DNA of 64,000 nt from G965202915 sp965205955. Lineage in GTDB: Bacteria; Pseudomonadota; Gammaproteobacteria; Eutrophobiales; Eutrophobiaceae. The stretch covers positions 1,488,001 to 1,552,000 of the forward strand of contig OZ242192.1 of assembly GCA_965205955.1 (NCBI GenBank), read 5' to 3'. Shown one piece after another: positions 52,402 through 60,761 of the stretch. Made by a program: the position numbers and the translations under genes. Position 1 is the stretch's first letter. Every line of letters begins with the position of its first letter. A model generated the notes under the pieces. That model worked only from the letters and a program-made list of their open reading frames with translations, did no database searches and was not told where the DNA came from.

Positions 52402-53643
52402 ATGGAAAAGAATAAATGTATTGAATTGATCCAGTCTCTTTTGAAGCGGCGCAATAGATGGCATACCTGCCAGTTGACCGCCCTGCTGTTGTTTCTTACG
52501 GTACCCGTGCTCGTTCACAGCCAGTCGTACAGTGAAGGCAAGGAGGCCTACCTGGCCGGAGATTATGCTCGAACGGTTGAAATCATACGTCCTCTGGCAG
52601 AACAGGGTGAGGGTGAGGCAATGGCCTTGCTTTCGCTGATGTATGAGAAGGGTGAGGGAGTGCCGCAAGATCCCGACAGGGCCTTCAAGTGGTTGCAAAG
52701 GGCTGCAACGCAGGGCATGCCTGATGCACAGCACGATCTGGGTTTACGCTATTATGAAGGGAAAGGCGTGGCAAAAGACTATATAAAAGCTGGAGAATGG
52801 TGGGAAAAAGCGGCTCAGTCCGATGTGCTGGACTCGCAGTTCAATCTTGGGCTTATGTACCACCGTGGTCAGGGTTTCGAAAGGGACTATGTCCGTGCCA
52901 GGGAACTGCTGTTCAGTGCCGCCAATAAAGGGCACGTGCGCGCTCAGTACAGCCTGGCGGTCATATACGCCTTCGGTCAGGGGGTGAAGAGGAACTATGA
53001 CCAGGCCCTGGAACTCTTCCAGAAAGCGGCAGATCAGGGGGTAGCCCAGGCTCAGTACAATCTGGGTGTGCTTTACGAGAATGGGTATGGAGTCAGCCAG
53101 GATCAGGAGCAAGCGAAACACTGGTATCGTCTCGCTATAGCACAGGGAGTGGAGCAGGCGCAAGAACGCTTGGATCAACTCGAAAATAGACTGCCACAGA
53201 GCGCCGAGGCCGGGCAGATGGAGGCTGGGGAGGATGCTGGCGCTGCTCCACCGGCTGTTATGGAGGAGCGTGTTGTTATGGAGCAAGCCGATATTCAGCA
53301 GCCTGACAGCGCTCCGTCCGCTTCCCCCATTACAGATGCAGGCAGTCTATCCGATATGACGGAGTGGGTGAAGCGGCAACCGTCCGATTCCTATACCCTG
53401 CAATTAGCCAGTAGCAGGACCGAGGCAGGCGCACGCGGTATTATCAACAGGTACTCATGGGAAGAACAGATCGTGTACGTCAAGGTGCGAATCAAGGGAG
53501 ATATTCTCTATAACGTGCTGTATGGCAGCTACTCCAGCGTTTCCCAGGCAAAACAACAGGTTGCTTCTTTGCCCGTTGTCCTTCAGAAAAACAAGCCCTG
53601 GCCAAGGAATTTCAGCGGACTGCTGGCATTGCTGGCTGAATGA
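52402..53643 (+). CDS. Sel1-repeat protein with C-terminal SPOR domain
   Basis: 413 residues. A basic N-terminus and hydrophobic segment (QLTALLLFLTVPVLVHS) act as a signal peptide or anchor. About six Sel1-like repeats follow (residues ~45-260), with units such as AQYNLGVLYENGYGVSQDQE. An acidic, Pro/Ala-rich linker (~265-320) precedes a SPOR domain (DSYTLQLASSRTEAGARGII to YNVLYGSYSSVSQAKQQV), which binds denuded septal peptidoglycan. It is probably a periplasmic cell-envelope scaffold near division sites; partners unknown. Transcribed alone. Confidence 0.88.
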   Translation: MEKNKCIELIQSLLKRRNRWHTCQLTALLLFLTVPVLVHSQSYSEGKEAYLAGDYARTVEIIRPLAEQGEGEAMALLSLMYEKGEGVPQDPDRAFKWLQRAATQGMPDAQHDLGLRYYEGKGVAKDYIKAGEWWEKAAQSDVLDSQFNLGLMYHRGQGFERDYVRARELLFSAANKGHVRAQYSLAVIYAFGQGVKRNYDQALELFQKAADQGVAQAQYNLGVLYENGYGVSQDQEQAKHWYRLAIAQGVEQAQERLDQLENRLPQSAEAGQMEAGEDAGAAPPAVMEERVVMEQADIQQPDSAPSASPITDAGSLSDMTEWVKRQPSDSYTLQLASSRTEAGARGIINRYSWEEQIVYVKVRIKGDILYNVLYGSYSSVSQAKQQVASLPVVLQKNKPWPRNFSGLLALLAE

Positions 53644-53663
53644 ATTTCAGCGAAAGATAGCTA

Positions 53664-54266
53664 TTACTCCGCCTGCTCTTCGCCTTCCATTGCTATTCGC
53701 GTGGCGCGCAGGATGAGGATATCCTCTTTGGGGACATCAGCATGCGGTCCTGCCCGGCCAGTCGGCGCGGCTACGATGGCATCTGCTACTTCCATTCCTT
53801 CTTTGACTTGACCAAACACTGCGTAGCCCCAATTGGCTTCCGGAGAGACATGATCGAGAGAGTCATTATCGTCAACATTGATGAAAAATTGTGCCGTAGC
53901 CGAATGCGGGTCTGCGGTGCGAGCCATGGCCAGAGAACCGCGCTTATTTTTCAGGCCATTGCCGGCTTCATTTGGGATCGGGTCACGAGTGGTCGGGCGA
54001 TCTTTCATGCCCGGTTCAAATCCGCCTGCCTGGATCATAAAGCCGGGGATCACCCGGTGGAAGAGTAAACCGTCATAATACCCCGATTCAACGTAGTGCA
54101 AAAAGTTCTCCACGGATTTCGGGGCCTTGTCAGGAAATAACTCGGCAACAATATTGCCCTGGTTTGTTTCAAATTGAATCATAATAGTCTCATCCGCAAT
54201 TAAAGGTCTTGTGTAAAAGAATGCCAGCAGTATAACTGTCGGCCATAGTAAAAATTTTCTCATCAT
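53664..54266 (-). CDS. Periplasmic peptidyl-prolyl cis-trans isomerase (cyclophilin)
   Basis: 200 residues. A signal peptide (KFLLWPTVILLAFFYTRPLIA) precedes a complete cyclophilin domain: IMIQFETNQGNIVAELFPDKAPKSVENF, the catalytic Arg in GLLFHRVIPGFMIQAGG, and TADPHSATAQFFINVDDN. It resembles E. coli PpiA and catalyses proline isomerisation during folding of exported proteins. AGGAG sits just before the ATG. It lies 70 bp after acnB on the same strand. Confidence 0.92.
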   Translation of the reverse strand: MMRKFLLWPTVILLAFFYTRPLIADETIMIQFETNQGNIVAELFPDKAPKSVENFLHYVESGYYDGLLFHRVIPGFMIQAGGFEPGMKDRPTTRDPIPNEAGNGLKNKRGSLAMARTADPHSATAQFFINVDDNDSLDHVSPEANWGYAVFGQVKEGMEVADAIVAAPTGRAGPHADVPKEDILILRATRIAMEGEEQAE

Positions 54267-54335
54267 TATTCTGCTCCTGTTTGGTTAAAATTGTCAGTGC
54301 CGGGCATATTCCGCAAACGATTATTCAGCCGTTAC

Positions 54336-56954
54336 TTACCCAATGACCGTGACCGGAATATCTCCCAGTTTTGCTTTCACCGCTTGCGCGCTTTTCTGAA
54401 AAGATTCGATTTCATCGAAATTCAAATAACGGTATACATCGGTCGACATTGTATCAATATCTTTGGCAAACTCCATATATTCTTTCATAGTCGGGATATG
54501 ACCAAGTATTGAAGATACCGCGGCAATTTCGGCAGAAGCCAGAAATACATTGGCGCTATCGCCGAGACGATTAGCGAAATTGCGTGTTGAGGTCGATACC
54601 ACAGTCGAACCGGGCGCAACTCTGGCCTGGTTTCCCATGCACAGGGAGCATCCGGGCATTTCGGTTCTGGCGCCGACCCTGCCAAAAATGCTGTAATACC
54701 CTTCCTCCATCAGTTGATATTGATCCATCTTTGTAGGAGGAGCAATCCAAAGCCGGGTCGGAATTGTAGTTTGTATCTTTTCCAACATTTTCCCGGCCGC
54801 ACGGAAATGACCGATATTGGTCATGCATGAACCGATGAATATCTCTTCCACCTGGGTGCCGGCCACCTCTGATAACGGCTTTATATCATCCGGGTCATTC
54901 GGGCATGCCAGCAACGGCTCCTTTACCTGATCGAGATCTATCTCAAAGATCTTTGCATATTCGGCATCCGGATCCGGTTGCATAAGCGCCGGGTTTGACA
55001 GCCATTCTTCCATCGCACATGCGCGTCGTTCCAGGGTTCTGCTGTCCCCATACCCTTCACTGATCATCCAGCGCAATAAAGTGATATTCGATTGCAGGTA
55101 TTCGCTAATGGGTTCTTTATCCAGGCGGATAGTACACCCACCGGAGGAACGTTCCGCACTGGCATCCGAGAATTCAAATGCCTGTTCACACTTGAGACTG
55201 GGCAACCCTTCTATTTCCAGGATGCGGCCGGAAAATATATTTTTTTTCCCTCGTTTTGGAAGCGTCAGATCGCCGGTTTGTAGCGCCGCATAAGGGATAG
55301 CATTAACCAGATCGCGCAAATTAATTCCGGGCTGCAATTCACCCTTGAAGCGCACCAGCACGGATTCGGGCATGTCCAGCGGCATCACACCTGTGGCGGC
55401 GGCGAATGCAACAAGGCCGGAGCCGGCCGGGAAAGAGATGCCGATAGGAAAGCGCGTATGTGAATCGCCGCCTGTGCCTACGGTATCGGGCAGCAACATG
55501 CGGTTCAACCAGGAATGGATAATGCCGTCGCCTGGCCGCAATGCGATCCCGCCGCGTGTTCGGATAAAATCGGGCAGGGTATGATGAGTATTGACATCGA
55601 CCGGTTTTGGATAGGCTGCGGTATGGCAGAACGACTGTATGATCAGATCGGCGGAAAAACCAAGACAGGCCAGATCCTTTAATTCATCCCGGGTCATCGG
55701 CCCCGTAGTATCTTGTGAACCCACGGTAGTCATTCTTGGTTCGCAATATGTGCCGGGACGAACCCCTTCCATTCCACAGGCCCGTCCTACCATTTTTTGC
55801 GCCAGAGTGTATCCCTTGCTTGTCTCATCGGCGGCAACGGATTGTATGAACAGGGCGCTTTCCCCCTTATTCAGCGCTTCACGTGCCCGGCCGGTCAATC
55901 CGCGACCTATGATCAACGGAATGCGCCCGCCGGCTCGGACCTCATCCAGTATAGTATCCGTCTTCAATGAGAACGTGCACAGAACCTCTTCGCTTTCATG
56001 GTTTTTAATGACGCCCTCGTGCGGGTAGATATCGATACTATCACCCATGTTGATTTTTTCGACATCGCATTCAATAGGCAGGGCGCCCGCATCCTCCATG
56101 GTATTGAAAAAGATAGGCGCGATCTCGCCGCCGATACACACACCGCCATTGCGTTTATTCGGAATGAACGGAATGTCATTGCCGATATGCCAGAGCACTG
56201 AATTTGTCGCGGATTTTCTGGAAGAGCCGGTACCGACAACATCACCGACATAGGCCAGTGGAAAGCCTTTTTGTTTTAATGATGTAATTGATTTTATTGG
56301 GCCTATTTGTCCGATTTTGTCGGGTTCAATGCCCTCACGCTGCATCTTTAACATGGACAGCGCGTGTAATGGAATGTCCGGCCGTGACCAGGCATCGGGA
56401 GCGGGAGAGAGATCATCGGTATTCGATTCTCCGGGCACCTTGAAAACAGTAACGGTTATTTTGTCGGGAACAGCCGGCTTACTTGAAAACCACTCACCAT
56501 CAGCCCAGGACTGCATGATCTGTTTGGCATGGGTGTTGCCCTGATCGATTTTTTCTTTTACATCATGGAATGAATCGAACATCAATAACGTATGCGAGAG
56601 CGCATTGACTGCAATTGGCGCCAACTGCTCCTTATCCAGGCATTCGATTAATGTAACAATGTTGTATCCGCCTGACATCGTTCCGAGCAACTGAATTGCT
56701 TTTACCTGATCTATCAGCGGTGAAGACACTTCGCCTTTGGCGACCGCGGCAAGAAAGCCGGCTTTGATATACGCTGCTTCATCCACCCCCGGCGGGACGC
56801 GGTCGCTTAACAGACCGAGTATAAATTCTTCTTCACCCGCAGGTGGATTTTTCAATAGCTCTACCAGCGCGGCGCACTGTTCCGCGTCTAATGGTTTGGG
56901 GGCGATACCAAGCCCATCCCGCTCTTTTACATGTTCGCGATAGGTTTCCAGCAT
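54336..56954 (-). CDS. acnB: Aconitate hydratase B
   Basis: 872 residues (E. coli AcnB 865). Isomerises citrate and isocitrate. N-terminal HEAT-like domain (LETYREHVKERDGLGI onward), swivel domain with GDVVGTGSSRKSATNS, and the cluster domain with GGDSHTRFPIGISFPAGSG, EIFIGSCMTNIGHFRAAGKM and MPGCSLCMGNQARV supplying [4Fe-4S] cysteines. GGAGAG lies just upstream of the ATG. Followed by the cyclophilin gene and preceded by mnmA, all on the minus strand. Confidence 0.97.
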   Translation of the reverse strand: MLETYREHVKERDGLGIAPKPLDAEQCAALVELLKNPPAGEEEFILGLLSDRVPPGVDEAAYIKAGFLAAVAKGEVSSPLIDQVKAIQLLGTMSGGYNIVTLIECLDKEQLAPIAVNALSHTLLMFDSFHDVKEKIDQGNTHAKQIMQSWADGEWFSSKPAVPDKITVTVFKVPGESNTDDLSPAPDAWSRPDIPLHALSMLKMQREGIEPDKIGQIGPIKSITSLKQKGFPLAYVGDVVGTGSSRKSATNSVLWHIGNDIPFIPNKRNGGVCIGGEIAPIFFNTMEDAGALPIECDVEKINMGDSIDIYPHEGVIKNHESEEVLCTFSLKTDTILDEVRAGGRIPLIIGRGLTGRAREALNKGESALFIQSVAADETSKGYTLAQKMVGRACGMEGVRPGTYCEPRMTTVGSQDTTGPMTRDELKDLACLGFSADLIIQSFCHTAAYPKPVDVNTHHTLPDFIRTRGGIALRPGDGIIHSWLNRMLLPDTVGTGGDSHTRFPIGISFPAGSGLVAFAAATGVMPLDMPESVLVRFKGELQPGINLRDLVNAIPYAALQTGDLTLPKRGKKNIFSGRILEIEGLPSLKCEQAFEFSDASAERSSGGCTIRLDKEPISEYLQSNITLLRWMISEGYGDSRTLERRACAMEEWLSNPALMQPDPDAEYAKIFEIDLDQVKEPLLACPNDPDDIKPLSEVAGTQVEEIFIGSCMTNIGHFRAAGKMLEKIQTTIPTRLWIAPPTKMDQYQLMEEGYYSIFGRVGARTEMPGCSLCMGNQARVAPGSTVVSTSTRNFANRLGDSANVFLASAEIAAVSSILGHIPTMKEYMEFAKDIDTMSTDVYRYLNFDEIESFQKSAQAVKAKLGDIPVTVIG

Positions 56955-57049
56955 GATATATCTCTCCGGTTATAATTTAGATACCAATATCAGTATACAA
57001 AGATCTCTGAAAATAGCCAGATCAAATCTGGGCTGCCTTGATCGAATAC

Positions 57050-58144
57050 TTAGGCAGTCGTATCTATAACACCTCCGCCAAGACAGCTATCCTGTTGATA
57101 GAAAACAATAAATTGTCCGGGTGTAACGGCTCTCTGCTTATTTTTAAACGAGACAAAATAACGGCCGTTTTCCATCCCTTCGATGACGCAACTCTGATCC
57201 TTCTGCCGGTAGCGGATTTTTGCCGAGCAGTGAAAAGGCATACAGGGGATCTCATCCGAGACCCAGCGCATATCAGATGCGGTCAATGCCCGGCTATACA
57301 GTAAGGGGTGGTCATGATCCTGGGCCACGATTAATTCATTTGCATCAGTATTTTTCCGCACCACATACCAGGGCGAGTCGGTGGCGTCCTTGATGCCGCC
57401 CACCCGTAATCCCCGGCGCTGGCCAAGGGTGTAATAAAATACGCCCTGATGCTCGCCTATGCGAATACCTTCGGTAGTCTTGATCAGGCCGGGGAGGGGG
57501 GGGAGATACTGACTCAAAAACCGGCGGAAGGGCTGCTCGCCGATAAAACAAATGCCGGTACTGTCTTTTTTGCTGTGAGTAATCAACTCTGCTTGTGCCG
57601 CACGGTTTCGGACTTCCGGTTTCTCCAGTTCACCAATTGGAAACAGGGCCTTTGCCAATTGTGCCTGGTTTAGCCGGCACAGAAAATAACTCTGATCTTT
57701 ATTCTTATCCCGGCCCTTCAGTAGCTGGCGCACACCGTTTTCTCTGGCGATACGGGCGTAATGTCCGGTGGCAATTTGATCGGCGCCCAGGGTTTCGGCA
57801 TATTCCAGAAATGCCTTGAATTTAATCTCCTGATTGCAGAGCACATCGGGGTTGGGGGTGCGTCCGTTTTTATATTCGGACAGGAAATGATTAAATACCC
57901 TGTTCCGATAGACAGACGAAAGATCGACCGTGTTCAGAGGGATGTCAAGTTTGTCGCAAACCTGCATCGCATCTTCCACGTCCGATTCCCACGTACATTC
58001 GCTGTTTTCCGCAGGGTCATTCCAGTTTTTCATGAATAGCGCCTCCACCCGGTAACCACGCTCTTTCAGCAGCATCGCGGCGACGGAGGAATCCACGCCG
58101 CCGGAAATAGCGACAATGATTTTATTGTCTGTTTGCCGGGTCAT
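57050..58144 (-). CDS. mnmA: tRNA-specific 2-thiouridylase MnmA
   Basis: 364 residues (E. coli 368). Adds sulfur to U34 of Lys, Glu and Gln tRNAs. PP-loop AISGGVDSSVAAMLL, catalytic cysteines in PNPDVLCNQEIKF and STGICFIGEQPF, and KDQSYFLCRL are present. The start is ATG at 58144 in TRQTDNKIIVAISGG. Its stop lies 95 bp upstream of acnB. Confidence 0.96.
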   Translation of the reverse strand: MTRQTDNKIIVAISGGVDSSVAAMLLKERGYRVEALFMKNWNDPAENSECTWESDVEDAMQVCDKLDIPLNTVDLSSVYRNRVFNHFLSEYKNGRTPNPDVLCNQEIKFKAFLEYAETLGADQIATGHYARIARENGVRQLLKGRDKNKDQSYFLCRLNQAQLAKALFPIGELEKPEVRNRAAQAELITHSKKDSTGICFIGEQPFRRFLSQYLPPLPGLIKTTEGIRIGEHQGVFYYTLGQRRGLRVGGIKDATDSPWYVVRKNTDANELIVAQDHDHPLLYSRALTASDMRWVSDEIPCMPFHCSAKIRYRQKDQSCVIEGMENGRYFVSFKNKQRAVTPGQFIVFYQQDSCLGGGVIDTTA

Positions 58145-58305
58145 GGAAAATCGTTGAGCAGATTGAGTGAGTGCTTATTTGCGTTGCTTGTCGGCGGATT
58201 AGGTTGCTTGATCATGGATACATTGTTCTTTATTATACTCATTAGTATTTGATTATAACTGCTTTGTTTTAGGCAACCATCACATATCAAGGTGCGAGAA
58301 TTACC

Positions 58306-58680
58306 ATGGCAACAACTATCTTATTTCTCATCGGCACATTTGCTTTCATCATTTGGCCAACAAAGATGGTAGCCGGGTGGTTTGGCGCCGAAAAAACCGG
58401 ATATGGATCGGTTATCTTTGCCTTGTTCCTTGAGATACTTTTTATGTTGCCTGCCCTGTTCCTTTTCATTCCGCTCGCATTTCTTGGTCCTGGCGGTGTT
58501 GTCGTTATTGTTGTCATCTACTTGTATGCGATAGGGAAGGCCTGTTCCATTGCATTGAGCACTCCATTCTGGAATGGTTTGTGGATCGCGATTGCTGCCT
58601 GGATATTCGGTATTGTGTTACAGTTGATGTTTGAATTGATCTTTGATTTCAGTTTGTTCCCGGAAGGAACAGAAATTTGA
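58306..58680 (+). CDS. Small membrane protein upstream of Mrp genes
   Basis: 124 residues with three to four hydrophobic helices: an N-terminal ILFLIGTFAFIIWP, a central ILFMLPALFLFIPLAFLGPG, GVVVIVVIYLYAIG, and a C-terminal WIAIAAWIFGIVLQLMFELI. No family recognised. It precedes the antiporter genes on the same strand by about 50 bp and may be cotranscribed with them. Confidence 0.7.
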   Translation: MATTILFLIGTFAFIIWPTKMVAGWFGAEKTGYGSVIFALFLEILFMLPALFLFIPLAFLGPGGVVVIVVIYLYAIGKACSIALSTPFWNGLWIAIAAWIFGIVLQLMFELIFDFSLFPEGTEI

Positions 58681-58732
58681 CTGCCTTAGCAATTACCGCT
58701 CCTACTTAAGATGTTTAAAGGATTCTCATAAA

Positions 58733-59209
58733 TTGCACATCTTCGGTCTGACAATTTTTTTCATGGTCATCTGGCTGCTGTTATCTGGGCACTACACCTT
58801 GATGCTTGTCGGTTTGGGGATCGCTTCAGTCCTGCTGGTTATAGCGATCTCGATTCGCATGGAGATTGTGGACAGAGAAGGGCAGGGCACTCACGTGAAT
58901 TTTATCCGTTTGGCAAAATATCTGGTTTGGCTGTTAAAGGAAATCATAAAGGCAAACATCGATGTTTGTTTGCGGATTGTCAGGCCGTCCATGCCTATCA
59001 GCCCGACCTTGCTAACGATCCAATCCCTGCAAAAGACCGATTTTGGCCGGGTGGTTTATGCCAATTCAATTACTTTGACCCCGGGCACGATCTCAATCAA
59101 TATCGATGCTGACAAAATAGCAGTGCATGCGCTTACCCTTGAAGCCGCTGATCAATTAAAGCAGGGTGAGATGAACAGCCGGGCTGCCACAATAGAGTCA
59201 GGCCGGTGA
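58733..59209 (+). CDS. mrpE: Mrp/Mnh Na+/H+ antiporter subunit E
   Basis: 158 residues from a TTG at 58733 preceded by AAAGGA; the open frame extends to 58643 but that part overlaps the preceding gene and is not MrpE-like. Two to three N-terminal helices (GLTIFFMVIWLLLSGHYTLM) are followed by a cytoplasmic domain with LLKEIIKANIDVCLRIV and NSITLTPGTISINI, the family signature. Subunit E assists assembly of the multi-subunit cation/proton antiporter. Stop overlaps mrpF start. Confidence 0.9.
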   Translation: MHIFGLTIFFMVIWLLLSGHYTLMLVGLGIASVLLVIAISIRMEIVDREGQGTHVNFIRLAKYLVWLLKEIIKANIDVCLRIVRPSMPISPTLLTIQSLQKTDFGRVVYANSITLTPGTISINIDADKIAVHALTLEAADQLKQGEMNSRAATIESGR

Positions 59210-59496
59210 TGTACACAATCCCGATGATTGCGATATTACTGGCAATGTTGTTGGTGCTGTTCCGCGCGATGATCGGCGAGACTATATATGACAAAATTCT
59301 TGCGGTGAATGTATTTGGCACGATAACGGTATTGTTTATTACCGTCTTTGGTTTCCTGACCGGGCGGCCCGAATTTCTCGATATCTCCCTGGTATATGCC
59401 CTGATTAATTTCATCGTCACGGTAGCCGTTCTCAAATTTTTCGAGTATAGAGACATGGGAAAAGGGGCTTATGATGAAGAAGGATCGGAGATATGA
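59209..59496 (+). CDS. mrpF: Mrp/Mnh Na+/H+ antiporter subunit F
   Basis: 95 residues, three helices. LFRAMIGETIYDKILAVNVFGT matches the conserved RxxxGPTxxDRxxAxN region of MrpF, and LDISLVYALINFIVTVAVLKF ends the domain. The ATG at 59209 overlaps the mrpE stop; a GTG one codon earlier is possible. Overlaps mrpG by 4 bp. Confidence 0.9.
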   Translation: MYTIPMIAILLAMLLVLFRAMIGETIYDKILAVNVFGTITVLFITVFGFLTGRPEFLDISLVYALINFIVTVAVLKFFEYRDMGKGAYDEEGSEI

Positions 59497-59813
59497 TAAT
59501 TGACGCGCTATCGTTAATCAGCCTTGTTTCCGGCAGCATTGTATTGCTGATTGGCACGATTGGCATTTTGCGAATGCCGGATTTTTATACGCGGCTGCAT
59601 GCGGCAAGTGTCATTGACACCTTAGGCGTGATGCTGATTATTTTAGGTCTGCTATTGCAGGCGGGGCCGTCGTTGATCGGTATAAAATTGATTTTGGTAT
59701 TGGTTGTTCTGCTGGTCACATCGCCGGTCGCAGCCCATGCGCTGGCGAAATCCGCATTGCATGGCCAATTGAAGCCAAAGTTATCGGATGATTGCAATGA
59801 TCCTGTTCATTAA
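59493..59813 (+). CDS. mrpG: Mrp/Mnh Na+/H+ antiporter subunit G
   Basis: 106 residues, three helices. GSIVLLIGTIGILRMPDFYTRLHAAS is the hallmark of MrpG/PhaG, followed by DTLGVMLIILGLLL and LLVTSPVAAHALAKSA. Its 3' end overlaps the next gene by about 26 bp, showing tight coupling in the operon. Confidence 0.92.
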   Translation: MIIDALSLISLVSGSIVLLIGTIGILRMPDFYTRLHAASVIDTLGVMLIILGLLLQAGPSLIGIKLILVLVVLLVTSPVAAHALAKSALHGQLKPKLSDDCNDPVH

Positions 59814-60330
59814 TTTTATACTTTTTATCACATTGATATTGACCGCACTTGCGATAGAAAGGCAGAAAAATTTATTTGCCAGTACCATGCTGATGGGGAT
59901 CTTCAGTTTTCTGTGCGCCTCATTGTTTGTGTGCATGGATGCGGTTGATGTTGCCTTTACCGAAGCGGCGGTAGGTGCGGGAATAGCAACATTTTTATTT
60001 TTGGGCACACTGGCTTCTACAAATTATGAAGAAAAACGCTCCTCGGTTAACAGATTGCCCGCCCTGTTGATAGTCACTGTCACGGGCTTGTTATTGTTAT
60101 ATGGTCTCAGCGATATACCTCGTTTTGGAGAGCCCGGTGCGCCGGTGCATCAGCATGTATCGCCCAGATATTTACTCGATTCCAGTGATGAAATTGGCAT
60201 TCCTAACGCGGTCACCTCCGTATTGGCAAGCTACCGAGGCTATGATACCTTGGGCGAGGTGGCGGTAGTTTTTACGGCGCTTGTCGGGGTGCTGATGTTG
60301 CTTGGGCGCGGTAAAAAAATGCCCGACTAA
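59788..60330 (+). CDS. MbhD/MbhE-type subunit (MrpA C-terminal-like, DUF4040)
   Basis: 180 residues, five or six helices. VDVAFTEAAVGAGIATFLFL is the DUF4040/MbhD signature, and GIPNAVTSVLASYRGYDTLGEVAVVFTALVGVLML matches MbhE and the C-terminal end of MrpA. It therefore encodes as a separate protein what is fused to the large MrpA subunit in Bacillus-type systems. Start ATG at 59788 (or 59797). Confidence 0.88.
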   Translation: MIAMILFINFILFITLILTALAIERQKNLFASTMLMGIFSFLCASLFVCMDAVDVAFTEAAVGAGIATFLFLGTLASTNYEEKRSSVNRLPALLIVTVTGLLLLYGLSDIPRFGEPGAPVHQHVSPRYLLDSSDEIGIPNAVTSVLASYRGYDTLGEVAVVFTALVGVLMLLGRGKKMPD

Positions 60331-60349
60331 CCGATTAGTAATTCAAGAC

Positions 60350-60760
60350 ATGGAACATCATCTAGTACTGCGCATTATTGCCAAACTGCTGATCCCTTTG
60401 ATTCTGCTGTTTGGCTTATACGTGCAGTTTCACGGCGATTACGGTCCCGGCGGCGGTTTTCAGGCCGGAGTGATCTTTGCCTCGGGGTTTGTTCTGTATT
60501 CGCTGATATTCGGCATCGACAATATCCGCAAGGTTGTGCATCCTTCCTGGATCAGGAGCCTGGCGGCCGTCGGTCTGTTGCTGTACGTGGCAGTCGGGCT
60601 GGTGTGCATGGTGAACGGTGGAAACTTCCTGAGTTATAATTTTCTTTCCGAAAATAATATAGACGGCCAGCATCTCGGCATATTTCTGATAGAGCTTGGT
60701 GTGGGAATGACGGTAGCATCAACGATGATCATGCTGTTTTATGTCTTTGCGCGCCCTTGA
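60350..60760 (+). CDS. mrpB: Mrp/Mnh Na+/H+ antiporter subunit B
   Basis: 136 residues from the ATG at 60350, four helices. IAKLLIPLILLFGLYVQFHGDYGPGGGFQAGVIFASG is the MnhB signature, and LGIFLIELGVGMTVASTMIMLFY closes the domain. The frame opens earlier at 60302 but overlaps the preceding gene. The set ends here: mrpC and the large A/D antiporter subunits that normally follow are absent, and a convergent gene ends 1 bp after the stop. Confidence 0.9.
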   Translation: MEHHLVLRIIAKLLIPLILLFGLYVQFHGDYGPGGGFQAGVIFASGFVLYSLIFGIDNIRKVVHPSWIRSLAAVGLLLYVAVGLVCMVNGGNFLSYNFLSENNIDGQHLGIFLIELGVGMTVASTMIMLFYVFARP

Positions 60761-60761
60761 A

